A stretch of DNA of 64,000 nucleotides from contig JAGDWI010000001.1 in the NCBI GenBank assembly GCA_023269825.1, positions 306,492 to 370,491 on the forward strand, given 5' to 3'. Position numbers and translations under genes: made by a program. Shown here one piece after another: positions 1-7,564 of the stretch (within the stretch, counting starts at the first letter, position 1; each line of letters starts with the position of its first letter). Source of the stretch: Desulfurococcaceae archaeon (GTDB lineage Archaea; Thermoproteota; Thermoprotei_A; Sulfolobales; Desulfurococcaceae). The notes under the pieces were generated by a model, which worked only from the letters and a program-made list of their open reading frames with translations, was not told the DNA's origin and searched no databases.

Positions 1-1219
1 TGTTTCTAATTTTTGCTGCAACTAATACCTCATCTATGACTGTTTCCTCGAAAAACTGGTGTAGAGGAGTTTGGAAAACTATTCCAACATAGTTCGATAA
101 CTCAGTAACGCTTTTTCCACGTGTATCATGGCCATATACAGTAACTATGCCCCTTGTTGGCTTCAATAAGCCATTTAGATGTTTAAGCAGAGTCGTTTTA
201 CCCGCTCCATTAGCACCTATTAATGCAATGACTTCTCCTCGGTTTACTTCTAGATTAATGTTTCTCAAAGCAACTTTGTTGTTGGGGTATTCGTACCATA
301 GATCTCTGATCACAATAACCTTATCTCCATCCTCGTTACTCGTGTCTTCATCGAAACTCGTGTAGTTACGGCAATCATAACTATGAGGGCTACGCATTAA
401 GTTGGTTTCATTAATGAATTCATCGATATCAAGTACTATCTTACTTAATCCAATTTTATGTGATAACTCAGCGGTAACAGGTGTTTCTATGCTTTGATCT
501 CCTTTGATAATTAATTCCCTTACTATATCTCTGGGTTGCCCACTCATAGTAATCGTTTTATTTAGTACTATGAGTTTATCAGCATATTTAACTATGTCAG
601 ATAACCTGTGCTCAAAGACTATTATGGTTATATTATCTTTCTTGTTGAGTTCGTTTAATAAGTTAATGAGGTTCGCGGCGCTGTATGGATCCAAGTGGGC
701 TAACGGCTCGTCAAGTAATAGTATCTTGGGTTTTAGTGCTAGAACACTAGCAATGAGCACTTTTTGCGCTTCACCGCCCGATAATTCCAAGGTGTTCCTT
801 TTCCTCAAGTGCTCTATTCCAAGTTCCTTCATAACTTGGTCTATTCTATCCCTGATGATACTTGGATCTATGTTTAAATTCTCCAGTGTAAACGCTAATT
901 CTTCTTCAACAATCAAATTGACTATTTGGTTCTCCGGTACCTGGAAAACTGTGCCCACTAAGCCAACAATAGATCTAGGGCCTTTCTCAGCTACGTTGAT
1001 CCCATTAATGTAGACACTACCACGCAGTTCGCCACCATAAGAGTGAGGAATTAGCCCAGTTAACACTCTACAAAGTGTTGATTTCCCACCGCCCGAGGGA
1101 CCCGCTATGACCACGAACTCTCCTTCACTTACATCCATGTTAACGTTGATTAATGCAGGTGTTTTCGTCTTCGGGTAATTGTATGTTAAACCCTCAACGC
1201 TCACTATTATTTTAGCCAT
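1..1219 (-). CDS. ECF transporter double ATPase (EcfA-like), 3' end cut by window edge
   Basis: This is the energy-coupling ATPase of an ECF-type uptake system, with two ABC domains on one chain. Reading leftwards from an ATG at 1219, the first domain shows a Walker A (GPSGGGKST) near residue 40, then an LSGGEAQK signature and an LLLDEP Walker B. The second domain begins around residue 295 and has its own Walker A (GANGAGKTT). The frame is still open at base 1, so the C-terminus lies outside the window. It sits 10 bases downstream of the S-component gene (1230-1991) and is probably co-transcribed with it. The T component is not visible and may lie further left. The substrate cannot be read from this protein. 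Confidence 0.88.
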   Translation of the reverse strand, partial: MAKIIVSVEGLTYNYPKTKTPALINVNMDVSEGEFVVIAGPSGGGKSTLCRVLTGLIPHSYGGELRGSVYINGINVAEKGPRSIVGLVGTVFQVPENQIVNLIVEEELAFTLENLNIDPSIIRDRIDQVMKELGIEHLRKRNTLELSGGEAQKVLIASVLALKPKILLLDEPLAHLDPYSAANLINLLNELNKKDNITIIVFEHRLSDIVKYADKLIVLNKTITMSGQPRDIVRELIIKGDQSIETPVTAELSHKIGLSKIVLDIDEFINETNLMRSPHSYDCRNYTSFDEDTSNEDGDKVIVIRDLWYEYPNNKVALRNINLEVNRGEVIALIGANGAGKTTLLKHLNGLLKPTRGIVTVYGHDTRGKSVTELSNYVGIVFQTPLHQFFEETVIDEVLVAAKIRN

Positions 1220-1229
1220 CTCTATTCAT

Positions 1230-1991
1230 CTATACTGGTACCTTATCAACATATAGTATACCGGATAAACCGGGGACTCTCTTAATTGCTTTTACAACGG
1301 GAATAGCTACAGCTGTAACAATTAGAGCTTCAAATATGTATGCTACGAGGTAGTATATAGGACTAACCAAGTATAGGCTTCTAACGAAGTTTAAGTCACT
1401 TAAACCAAAAACACCCTCGTATACTGCTGGAACAGCGAAAATGAAGCATCCAAATGCCTTATCGACTTCTCTTGCTGCGAAAAACAATCCATATAATCCA
1501 ATAATCCTTGTTTTCGCTGAGTTGCTTCTAATGAGCTTAGGGATAAAGGGAGTTATTAATAAAGCAATTATTTTATCATAGAAAGCAATAGTGTAAACAT
1601 ACCATTGCTCTGTCACAGGATAAAATGGAGGTAGAAACATTGAGACAACAATTAGTATAAATAGCAGTATACTTGAAATCCACCATTTCCTAGTTATAAG
1701 TAAATATGCAGCAAGTGCCGATAACGCAGCAGCCGGTATGAATGGGATTCCATAAGGACTAGGAGCTGGTGTCAGAGTCTTAACAGTGTTACCGAGGAGT
1801 ACTGCTAGGGGGCCAGCTAAGGGACCCAGTATTAAACCGAAGATCGGGGACAATGCTGCACCTATATCCATACTAGCTGATGTACCAATTATGGGTAAAC
1901 CTGGTAGGAATAATAAGATGTAGTATAATGCAGCTCCAACTCCAATGAAAGCTACTATATATGCCGGTTTACTTTTTAAACTTGAACTCAT
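1230..1991 (-). CDS. ECF transporter substrate-specific (S) component-like membrane protein
   Basis: A 253-residue very hydrophobic protein with about six predicted membrane segments, a glycine/proline-rich stretch near residues 45-85 (ILGPLAGPLAVLLG), and a short basic N-terminus. Size and pattern match ECF S components, which bind the vitamin or nucleoside-like substrate in the membrane. The double ATPase follows 10 bases downstream, which supports this assignment. Its ATG lies only 11 bases from a perfect palindrome, so transcription is probably repressed by a dimeric regulator, most simply the divergent winged-helix/kinase protein. The substrate is unknown. A kinase neighbour suggests a phosphorylatable vitamin precursor or nucleoside, which is inference. 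Confidence 0.7.
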   Translation of the reverse strand: MSSSLKSKPAYIVAFIGVGAALYYILLFLPGLPIIGTSASMDIGAALSPIFGLILGPLAGPLAVLLGNTVKTLTPAPSPYGIPFIPAAALSALAAYLLITRKWWISSILLFILIVVSMFLPPFYPVTEQWYVYTIAFYDKIIALLITPFIPKLIRSNSAKTRIIGLYGLFFAAREVDKAFGCFIFAVPAVYEGVFGLSDLNFVRSLYLVSPIYYLVAYIFEALIVTAVAIPVVKAIKRVPGLSGILYVDKVPV

Positions 1992-2002
1992 GAAATTTCC
2001 CC

Positions 2003-2016
2003 TGTAACATGTTACA
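2003..2016. promoter_or_regulatory. Perfect 14-base palindrome, candidate operator
   Basis: The sequence TGTAACATGTTACA is its own reverse complement. It lies in the 106-base divergent spacer, 11 bases before the ATG of the S-component gene. A leftward TATA-like element at about 2035-2045 would place the leftward transcription start on or beside the palindrome, so a bound dimer would block initiation. The divergent gene encodes a winged-helix protein with a sugar-kinase domain, the obvious candidate ligand-responsive binder. Confidence 0.6.
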
Positions 2017-2034
2017 CAAGAAAATTTATTTGCT

Positions 2035-2045
2035 CTAAATATAAG
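2035..2045 (-). promoter_or_regulatory. TATA-like box for the leftward ECF genes
   Basis: Read leftwards the sequence is CTTATATTTAG, a reasonable archaeal TATA element. Its centre near 2040 predicts a start site about 25 bases further left, inside or next to the palindrome at 2003-2016. Confidence 0.45.
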
Positions 2046-2058
2046 TTTTTCTAGGGGG

Positions 2059-2070
2059 TTTATAAATATT
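2059..2070 (+). promoter_or_regulatory. TATA box for the winged-helix/PfkB gene
   Basis: TTTATAAATATT is a good archaeal TATA box centred about 34 bases before the ATG at 2098. It predicts a very short leader or near-leaderless transcript, as is usual in Crenarchaeota. Confidence 0.5.
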
Positions 2071-2097
2071 ACTTACCAAGTTTGAGGGCTATAGTTA

Positions 2098-3489
2098 ATG
2101 GCGCAAGTAATTGGAAGCAGGTTCAAAGAACTCTACCCATACGTGGTATTACTACCCACTAGTATCGAGGAGAAAATAGAGTACATAATGTCGCTTTTTT
2201 CATCGCCTGTAACTGTTGAGATATTGAGACTCTTTGAATGGGATAAGGAACTATGTCAAAAAGAAATCATTGTTTCTCTTAGCCAGCACTCAAATAAAAC
2301 AGTTATTAGTTCAATTAGGAAACTCGTATCACTTAATTTACTTGAGGAAAAAGATAAGGTGGAGATTAGAGGTAATCGTAGAGTTAGAGTGAAGTGCTAT
2401 AAGTTAACAGATATTGGTAAATGGTACAATATACTATTCAAGGACATCAATGAACTAGATAGCAAATTATTGCGGGAGGCATTAACGAATCTATCTGTAA
2501 TGTTCATGGCTAAAATACTACCTTTCTCGAATTACCTAAGAGTAAGTTTCATGGATTTCATTAACCAAGTATTGAGTAGCGCTATGGAAAGCGCTGCTAA
2601 ATCCAGGAGACACCTTGAATATGATTTACTAGTGTTTGGTTCTGTAGCACTGGATGTGTACTTGAAACCAGATGTAAGAATGTTCTCTGGAGGCGCAGGT
2701 GCCAACGTTGCATCACTAGCTTCAAACCTCGGGTTGAAAACAGGCTTCATAAGTAAAGTACCCGCTAACATCATTGGATCATATCTACTCGCTGAATTAA
2801 TCAATGAGGGAGTTGATGTGAGTTTATCAATAATGGATCAAGGTGTTGAATTACCAATATGCATCGTGTTTGAACCACTTGAACCCACGCAGTTAAAATG
2901 TACATGTAAGCCTCAAATGGACTTGAGATCTTTACCAGTCATAGATCGAGTCAATGAAGAAATAATTCAAGCATGCAACAACTCGCGATCAATATATCTC
3001 GGTGAAGGAGTAAGTAAAGTGTACTTAGAGTTGCTTAGCAAGATTAATAGAGAGAATAAAATCATAGTTTTCCGTCCGCATAAACTAGTACTCGAGCATT
3101 ATTTTGATGAATTCACGTCAATACTGCACTACTCGCCTATTCTTATCCTAAATGAGGAAAAAGAGCAAATAATGAGACGTAAGGGCATAGAAGTCCCGAG
3201 TGACTTATTCAAGATCGGAGTTAGGGAGTTAATCGTGACAAGAGGGTCAAAAGGCGCAACACTCTACGTGGAGAAAAGTGAACCTAAAACATTCAAGGCT
3301 CCGAGCGTTAACGCAATGAATACCGTTGGTGCAGGCGACGCCTTCTCAGCATCACTAATATACTATTTGCTTAAAAATGAGACAATAGAGGAATCAGTGA
3401 GAAAAGCCGTTTACTTATCTGCATTATCGACAACTCAGTTGAGCTCCAGAAAACACTTAGCTGAATTAAGCAAAACGATTAGCACTTGA
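2098..3489 (+). CDS. Winged-helix DNA-binding domain fused to PfkB-family sugar/nucleoside kinase
   Basis: A 463-residue two-domain protein. Residues about 25-120 form a winged-helix domain, with a basic wing region (IRGNRRVRVKC) and a LTDIGKW helix. Residues about 175-455 are a PfkB/ribokinase-like domain with the glycine-rich region FSGGAGANVAS and the terminal motif TVGAGDAF, whose aspartate (Asp414) is the expected catalytic base. In this family the kinase phosphorylates a sugar, nucleoside or vitamin precursor. Fusion to a DNA-binding domain suggests a regulator that senses, and may still phosphorylate, its ligand. The gene is divergent from the ECF transporter, across a spacer holding a palindrome. 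The regulon and ligand are inference. Confidence 0.82.
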   Translation: MAQVIGSRFKELYPYVVLLPTSIEEKIEYIMSLFSSPVTVEILRLFEWDKELCQKEIIVSLSQHSNKTVISSIRKLVSLNLLEEKDKVEIRGNRRVRVKCYKLTDIGKWYNILFKDINELDSKLLREALTNLSVMFMAKILPFSNYLRVSFMDFINQVLSSAMESAAKSRRHLEYDLLVFGSVALDVYLKPDVRMFSGGAGANVASLASNLGLKTGFISKVPANIIGSYLLAELINEGVDVSLSIMDQGVELPICIVFEPLEPTQLKCTCKPQMDLRSLPVIDRVNEEIIQACNNSRSIYLGEGVSKVYLELLSKINRENKIIVFRPHKLVLEHYFDEFTSILHYSPILILNEEKEQIMRRKGIEVPSDLFKIGVRELIVTRGSKGATLYVEKSEPKTFKAPSVNAMNTVGAGDAFSASLIYYLLKNETIEESVRKAVYLSALSTTQLSSRKHLAELSKTIST

Positions 3490-3649
3490 TCTCCTGCTCG
3501 TTTCGAAGAGGAACAATCGCATGTTTAATGTAGTCATATTGATACAATACATACTCATAGTATTCGCAGACGCATTGTCTCCCAGAATAGTAATGTAGAA
3601 GGGGGAAGTATGCATTGTGAAAAAAATATTTAAAGATAAATTATTTTCT

Positions 3650-5251
3650 TTAACCAACAGCTTTTACTCCTTTTAATAGGTTTGTTTCAGGTACAGATGT
3701 TAGTGGCACAGACTTAGCTATTCCTCTCCTGTAATAGCAGTGTGTACATCTGCCAGTCAGTATGTAGCTTGGTGCACATGCTTTGCATATTCTTGGTGGT
3801 GCAATAGGCGTTTCTGGGTGTAGTGCTACAATGTAAGTGTTAATGGTAGCTGTTACAGGCTCACTTGTGAGTAGGCATGGGAAGTCAGCTAGCCTCATTA
3901 ACGCAGAGAACCTCACTGTTATTGCGCATCCAGGGTACGTGTACCTCTGCGGGTTCATTAACACTGTGTTCTTGTGTATAGGCTCTAATTGCACTTTTAC
4001 ACCAGATATTACTCCGTCCTTACCCCATGGTGATGGTGTAATCGTCTTCCAGCCTCTTAGCAACATGTCCATGAAGTCTACGTTGTGTAATTCGACGGCA
4101 GCACCTCTTAGCGGGGACTTTAATACTAAGTTGTAGAATCTCTTAACAAGTAAGTCAATTATCATTGGTGCACTGAAGCCATCAAGTTCAGCTATGTACG
4201 CTACAGCAGCTGCGAGTGAACCAGTAGCGAGCGACAGTAACTGGTACTCATTCTTTATCTTCTCCTCTTTGAGCCCGGTTTCCAGTGTTGCTTCAAGTAC
4301 GTCGGTTACAGCCTCCATGACCGCCATCACTACATCGTCTTTAGCCATATTGTACATTGATTGAGATATGTGGTGTCCAGCGTCTCCTACACCGTATGCT
4401 GGAACTACACATAGGTTTCCTGGATGTACTCCAGCATCATATGCGGCTTTCACAACGGGTCTAATTCTTGACTCAAATCTCTTCATGTATTCTGCTGGGT
4501 CGAAGCTCTCGTGTCCAGCCTCAGTCATTAATTTCACTTGTGTACCAACAGGGTCTAGCCACATTTCTTTCAGAATTTCGACTTCTTCTTTCAAAGCCTC
4601 GTCGAGGGTCTTACCAGCTTCAATAGCGGCCATGAATTTTGATCCAAACCCGTAGCTTGTGTTCATTCCCCAGCTCTTTGCGGCTAAAATAGTTTCCTTG
4701 TACTTGGGCGCGATGTCTGTTTTATCTAGGATGTATCCAAAGTAGCCTGCCATCCCGCCAACGCTGAACGCGAAGTCTACAACTGTTGTTGGACCATAGT
4801 ATCCCGCGTATTTCTTAATGGCTTCTCTTCCAATAAGGTCTTTTCTCTTCTCAATCTCCTCCACGAATTTTTCAACTGCTTCACGGAACTTGGGATCTAG
4901 TTCATATAGGATCTTCAATACGACCGGTGTCTGGTAATGCTCTACGAATGGGTCATCTTCAGGTCTAATTGTGCTTCCTCGTGCTATCTCCTTGAGGATC
5001 TCATAGTGAGCTAAAACAGCTGTCTTAAATAAATCTATAACCTCCTTCTTCATTTCGCCAACGGGCGCCATTTTCATCGTGGCTTCAACGTAGGGTTTAG
5101 AATCCTCTATTAGGAAGATTCCTCCACGCTTAACTTTTATCACGTTAATATCTGCTCTCTGAGCTGCAACAGCGTCTTCAGCTATCTTTCTAAGGACTTC
5201 TATCGGACGAGTGGGTATTGTGGGTTTAGACGTAGAACTCACCTTTCCCAC
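3650..5251 (-). CDS. DUF2193-like conserved protein with C-terminal Cys4 site
   Basis: A 533-residue soluble, mainly helical protein. It resembles from memory the DUF2193 family of uncharacterised proteins best known from methanogens, for example in the stretches EDDPFVEHYQTP, AAKSWGMNTSYG, VPAYGVGD and AELHNVDFMDM. No search was possible. The C-terminus carries C489-x2-C492-x9-C502-x2-C505, which could bind zinc or an Fe-S cluster. Histidines in GHHISQ and conserved acidic residues suggest an enzyme rather than a structural protein. It lies immediately downstream of mtdB on the same strand, 279 bases away, with its own TATA box. The function is unknown; a role in H4MPT or other C1 chemistry is inferred from the neighbours only. 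Confidence 0.55.
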   Translation of the reverse strand: MGKVSSTSKPTIPTRPIEVLRKIAEDAVAAQRADINVIKVKRGGIFLIEDSKPYVEATMKMAPVGEMKKEVIDLFKTAVLAHYEILKEIARGSTIRPEDDPFVEHYQTPVVLKILYELDPKFREAVEKFVEEIEKRKDLIGREAIKKYAGYYGPTTVVDFAFSVGGMAGYFGYILDKTDIAPKYKETILAAKSWGMNTSYGFGSKFMAAIEAGKTLDEALKEEVEILKEMWLDPVGTQVKLMTEAGHESFDPAEYMKRFESRIRPVVKAAYDAGVHPGNLCVVPAYGVGDAGHHISQSMYNMAKDDVVMAVMEAVTDVLEATLETGLKEEKIKNEYQLLSLATGSLAAAVAYIAELDGFSAPMIIDLLVKRFYNLVLKSPLRGAAVELHNVDFMDMLLRGWKTITPSPWGKDGVISGVKVQLEPIHKNTVLMNPQRYTYPGCAITVRFSALMRLADFPCLLTSEPVTATINTYIVALHPETPIAPPRICKACAPSYILTGRCTHCYYRRGIAKSVPLTSVPETNLLKGVKAVG

Positions 5252-5269
5252 TTATATATCTACTAAGGG

Positions 5270-5280
5270 GTATTTAAACT
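5270..5280 (-). promoter_or_regulatory. TATA box of the DUF2193-like gene
   Basis: Read leftwards the sequence is AGTTTAAATAC, centred about 25 bases before the ATG at 5251. A start site at that distance would coincide with the first codon, so the message is probably leaderless. Confidence 0.5.
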
Positions 5281-5530
5281 TTTAGAAAATGTAAATTCCA
5301 TATATTTATATATCTACGCTTCTAGAAAAATTATTCACACCTATATATGAATAAAATTAATATAACCTAGATACCGTAGATATACAATTGTTTAATCTGT
5401 TTTCAGATAATTACCGTCCACTATTTTAAACGAGTCAAGTGCAAGTAGAGTTATAGGGTGCCACAATTTCAAGCTATTACCAACTGTGTGGAGAATATGA
5501 GGTTTAATAAAAAAGATTTTATTGGAGTAA

Positions 5531-6439
5531 TTAAGGTTTAATAAGTTTTAATGCTGTTTCATAAGCTGCTCTATAGTCCAGTATTCCCTTAGGGGTCTCC
5601 GCAGCTAGTTTGAATAATTCAGCAATTACCTTGTTTTTAAGTGTACCTATTCTTAGTGCACCTACGCCATATACTCCTGGTAGAACTTCTTTGTCTTCGT
5701 CATTGGGTTCTAGTCCCTCTATGCCTGTTGGTGGAACAGCGTTTACGTCAGCTAGCACTCTGCATTTTCCTCCATAGTTTTTGAGAGTCTCGAGATCAAG
5801 GAGTCTGACTCCCGCTGCACCCGTAGCTAACACTATATCAGCGTTCTTAATTACTTCACCTATTTCCTCACGTGTTAATGCTTTTAATCCTTTTACTTTT
5901 TCAGCTTTAATCTCCTCGTTGATTTTCCGCGCTACTTTAACAGCTTTTTCCAGGCTACGAGATGTAATATAAACATTGGCTCCTTCAAGAGCGTATATTG
6001 TTGCAGCTGCGACTCCAACGGGCCCCGTGCCAGCTAGAATAGCTATGTTCTTGTTCTTGAAGTCGCCTAAACCATGTTTCATTAGTAATTCAAGTGTTTT
6101 AGCTACTGCTGCTGCAGCTGTAGTGTTTGCTCCCCGCGGGTCAACTATGATCGTGAACTCGAATGGGGGAAACATGGTTTTCTTAACTGCTTCCACTATT
6201 CTTTCCACTTTCTCTGCATCGTATCCTCCTATGAACATTTTCGTGTATTTCACTCCTTTCGGTCCACGCGGAAACATAGCGTCTTGGACGATTCTAACAG
6301 CGTCCTCTGGTTCAACGTTACCGTAGAGGAATATGTTAGCGTTTGGGAACAGATCTGTGACGAGCAATGGTTCGAATGGGCTTACGTGTTTATCGGTATC
6401 TAGGAAAAGGATTGCGAGTTTTCTCTCTTGTGGAGTCAA
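5531..6439 (-). CDS. mtdB: NAD(P)-dependent methylene-H4MPT dehydrogenase (MtdB/MtdA-like)
   Basis: A 302-residue cytosolic dehydrogenase that should interconvert methylene- and methenyl-tetrahydromethanopterin with NAD(P). The family is visible in the N-terminal substrate domain and in the Rossmann dinucleotide motif GTGPVGVAAATIYALEG near residues 138-154, followed by ITSR. It differs from the F420-dependent Mtd of methanogens, which lacks a classical Rossmann domain. The chosen start is a TTG at 6439 with GGTGAT eight bases upstream. It is transcribed divergently from ftr-fwd-mch across 159 bases, so substrate and product are shared with mch at the other end of that operon. NAD+ versus NADP+ preference cannot be told here. 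Confidence 0.85.
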   Translation of the reverse strand: MTPQERKLAILFLDTDKHVSPFEPLLVTDLFPNANIFLYGNVEPEDAVRIVQDAMFPRGPKGVKYTKMFIGGYDAEKVERIVEAVKKTMFPPFEFTIIVDPRGANTTAAAAVAKTLELLMKHGLGDFKNKNIAILAGTGPVGVAAATIYALEGANVYITSRSLEKAVKVARKINEEIKAEKVKGLKALTREEIGEVIKNADIVLATGAAGVRLLDLETLKNYGGKCRVLADVNAVPPTGIEGLEPNDEDKEVLPGVYGVGALRIGTLKNKVIAELFKLAAETPKGILDYRAAYETALKLIKP

Positions 6440-6598
6440 AGTACTATCACCACTGTTGTTAATTATTCTGATTCATTACTAAAATACTTTCCACAACGCA
6501 CAGATTTAGCTTTTAAACTGCTAAAACAATCATGAAGCATATCTTACCGCAATTTTTATTATCTTTATTAATTATTTTCATTTGGAGAGGGTGAACTT
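6440..6598. promoter_or_regulatory. Divergent promoter region of mtdB and the ftr-fwd-mch operon
   Basis: This AT-rich spacer serves both directions. Rightwards, a T-rich TATA-like stretch (TTTTTATTATC, about 6552-6562) and a strong Shine-Dalgarno (GGAGAGGGTG, 6583-6592) precede the GTG of ftr. Leftwards, a TTTAAAAGC element around 6507-6515 and GGTGAT precede the TTG of mtdB. Opposed promoters this close imply joint control of the C1 genes. I see no clear palindrome. Confidence 0.5.
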
Positions 6599-7534
6599 GT
6601 GTCATTCAAATTCATGGATGTTATAGTAGAGGATACTTTCGCGGAAGCTTTTCCTATGTATGCCACGCGGTTGCTGATAACTGCTTCAACGAGGAAGTGG
6701 GCATATATTGCGGCATCTAAAGCTACTGGTTTCGGTACATCTGTCATCGGTAGTCCAGGCGAGTGCGGCATAGAGGCTTTTATATCACCTAATCTAACTC
6801 CGGATCAAAGACCAGGCATATATATACAGATATATCACAACGACTTAGCTAGTTTAAAGTTTGTTACGTTATCGCGTGTAGGCCAATGTATTTTAACTTG
6901 CCCAACAACCGCGTTGTTCAATGGTCTTCCCAAGATTAAGAGAAAAATGAGTCTAGGTGGAGCGATCGCGAAATTCGGCGATGGCTTCGAGAAAAAGGAC
7001 ACTCTTTATGGTAGAAGTGTCTGGAGAATACCTGTCATGGAGGGAGAGTTCATTATAGAGGACTCTGTTGGAGTAGTGAAAGGAGTTGCTGGTGGGAATA
7101 TCTTAATACTAGCCAAAAACTCGGAAGCGGGTTTGGAGGCCGCTGAGAGAGCAGTGCGGGCAATAAAGAGACATGTTAGAGGCGTAATAACTCCGTTCCC
7201 AGGAGGAATAGTTAGATCGGGGTCTAAGGTAGGATCACTGAAGTACCCGAAGTTAAGGGCAACAACTAATCACCTTTATTGTCCAGTTCTCAAAGGAGTA
7301 GTGAAAGAGACCAGAGTACCAGAGAACGTGAACTCTGTATACGAGATCGTTATTAATGGGTTGAGGAAGGATTACGTAGTGAAAGCCATGGGTGTAGCGG
7401 TTAAAGCAGCTGCATTAGTGCCTGGAGTAGTGTTGATTACTGCTGGTAATTATGGAGGTAAACTTGGACCATACCATATATACTTGAAGGAAGCACTAGA
7501 AGCCTCCAGGGACATTGATGTGAAACCGTGTTAA
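6599..7534 (+). CDS. ftr: Formylmethanofuran:H4MPT formyltransferase
   Basis: This enzyme moves the formyl group between methanofuran (or an analogue) and tetrahydromethanopterin in the cytosol. The 311-residue product is slightly longer than the usual 297 or so. It shows the family N-terminus VEDTFAEAFPMYATRLLIT and the ATGFGTSVIGSPGE region. The conserved C-terminal lobe runs to the end, so the gene is intact. GTG at 6599 is chosen because a strong Shine-Dalgarno lies just before it. It is the first gene of the operon, 30 bases ahead of the fwdDB start. Linkage to fwd and mch makes the H4MPT pathway assignment secure. Confidence 0.93.
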   Translation: MSFKFMDVIVEDTFAEAFPMYATRLLITASTRKWAYIAASKATGFGTSVIGSPGECGIEAFISPNLTPDQRPGIYIQIYHNDLASLKFVTLSRVGQCILTCPTTALFNGLPKIKRKMSLGGAIAKFGDGFEKKDTLYGRSVWRIPVMEGEFIIEDSVGVVKGVAGGNILILAKNSEAGLEAAERAVRAIKRHVRGVITPFPGGIVRSGSKVGSLKYPKLRATTNHLYCPVLKGVVKETRVPENVNSVYEIVINGLRKDYVVKAMGVAVKAAALVPGVVLITAGNYGGKLGPYHIYLKEALEASRDIDVKPC

Positions 7535-7564
7535 AACAAAGTGTTCCAAGTGGGAGGAGTCACT

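Noticed and set aside
3466-3657. 63-codon leftward frame between the kinase and DUF2193-like genes
   Set aside because: Overlaps the kinase gene end, has no family feature and is unusually rich in Ser/Asn/Met; looks like chance.
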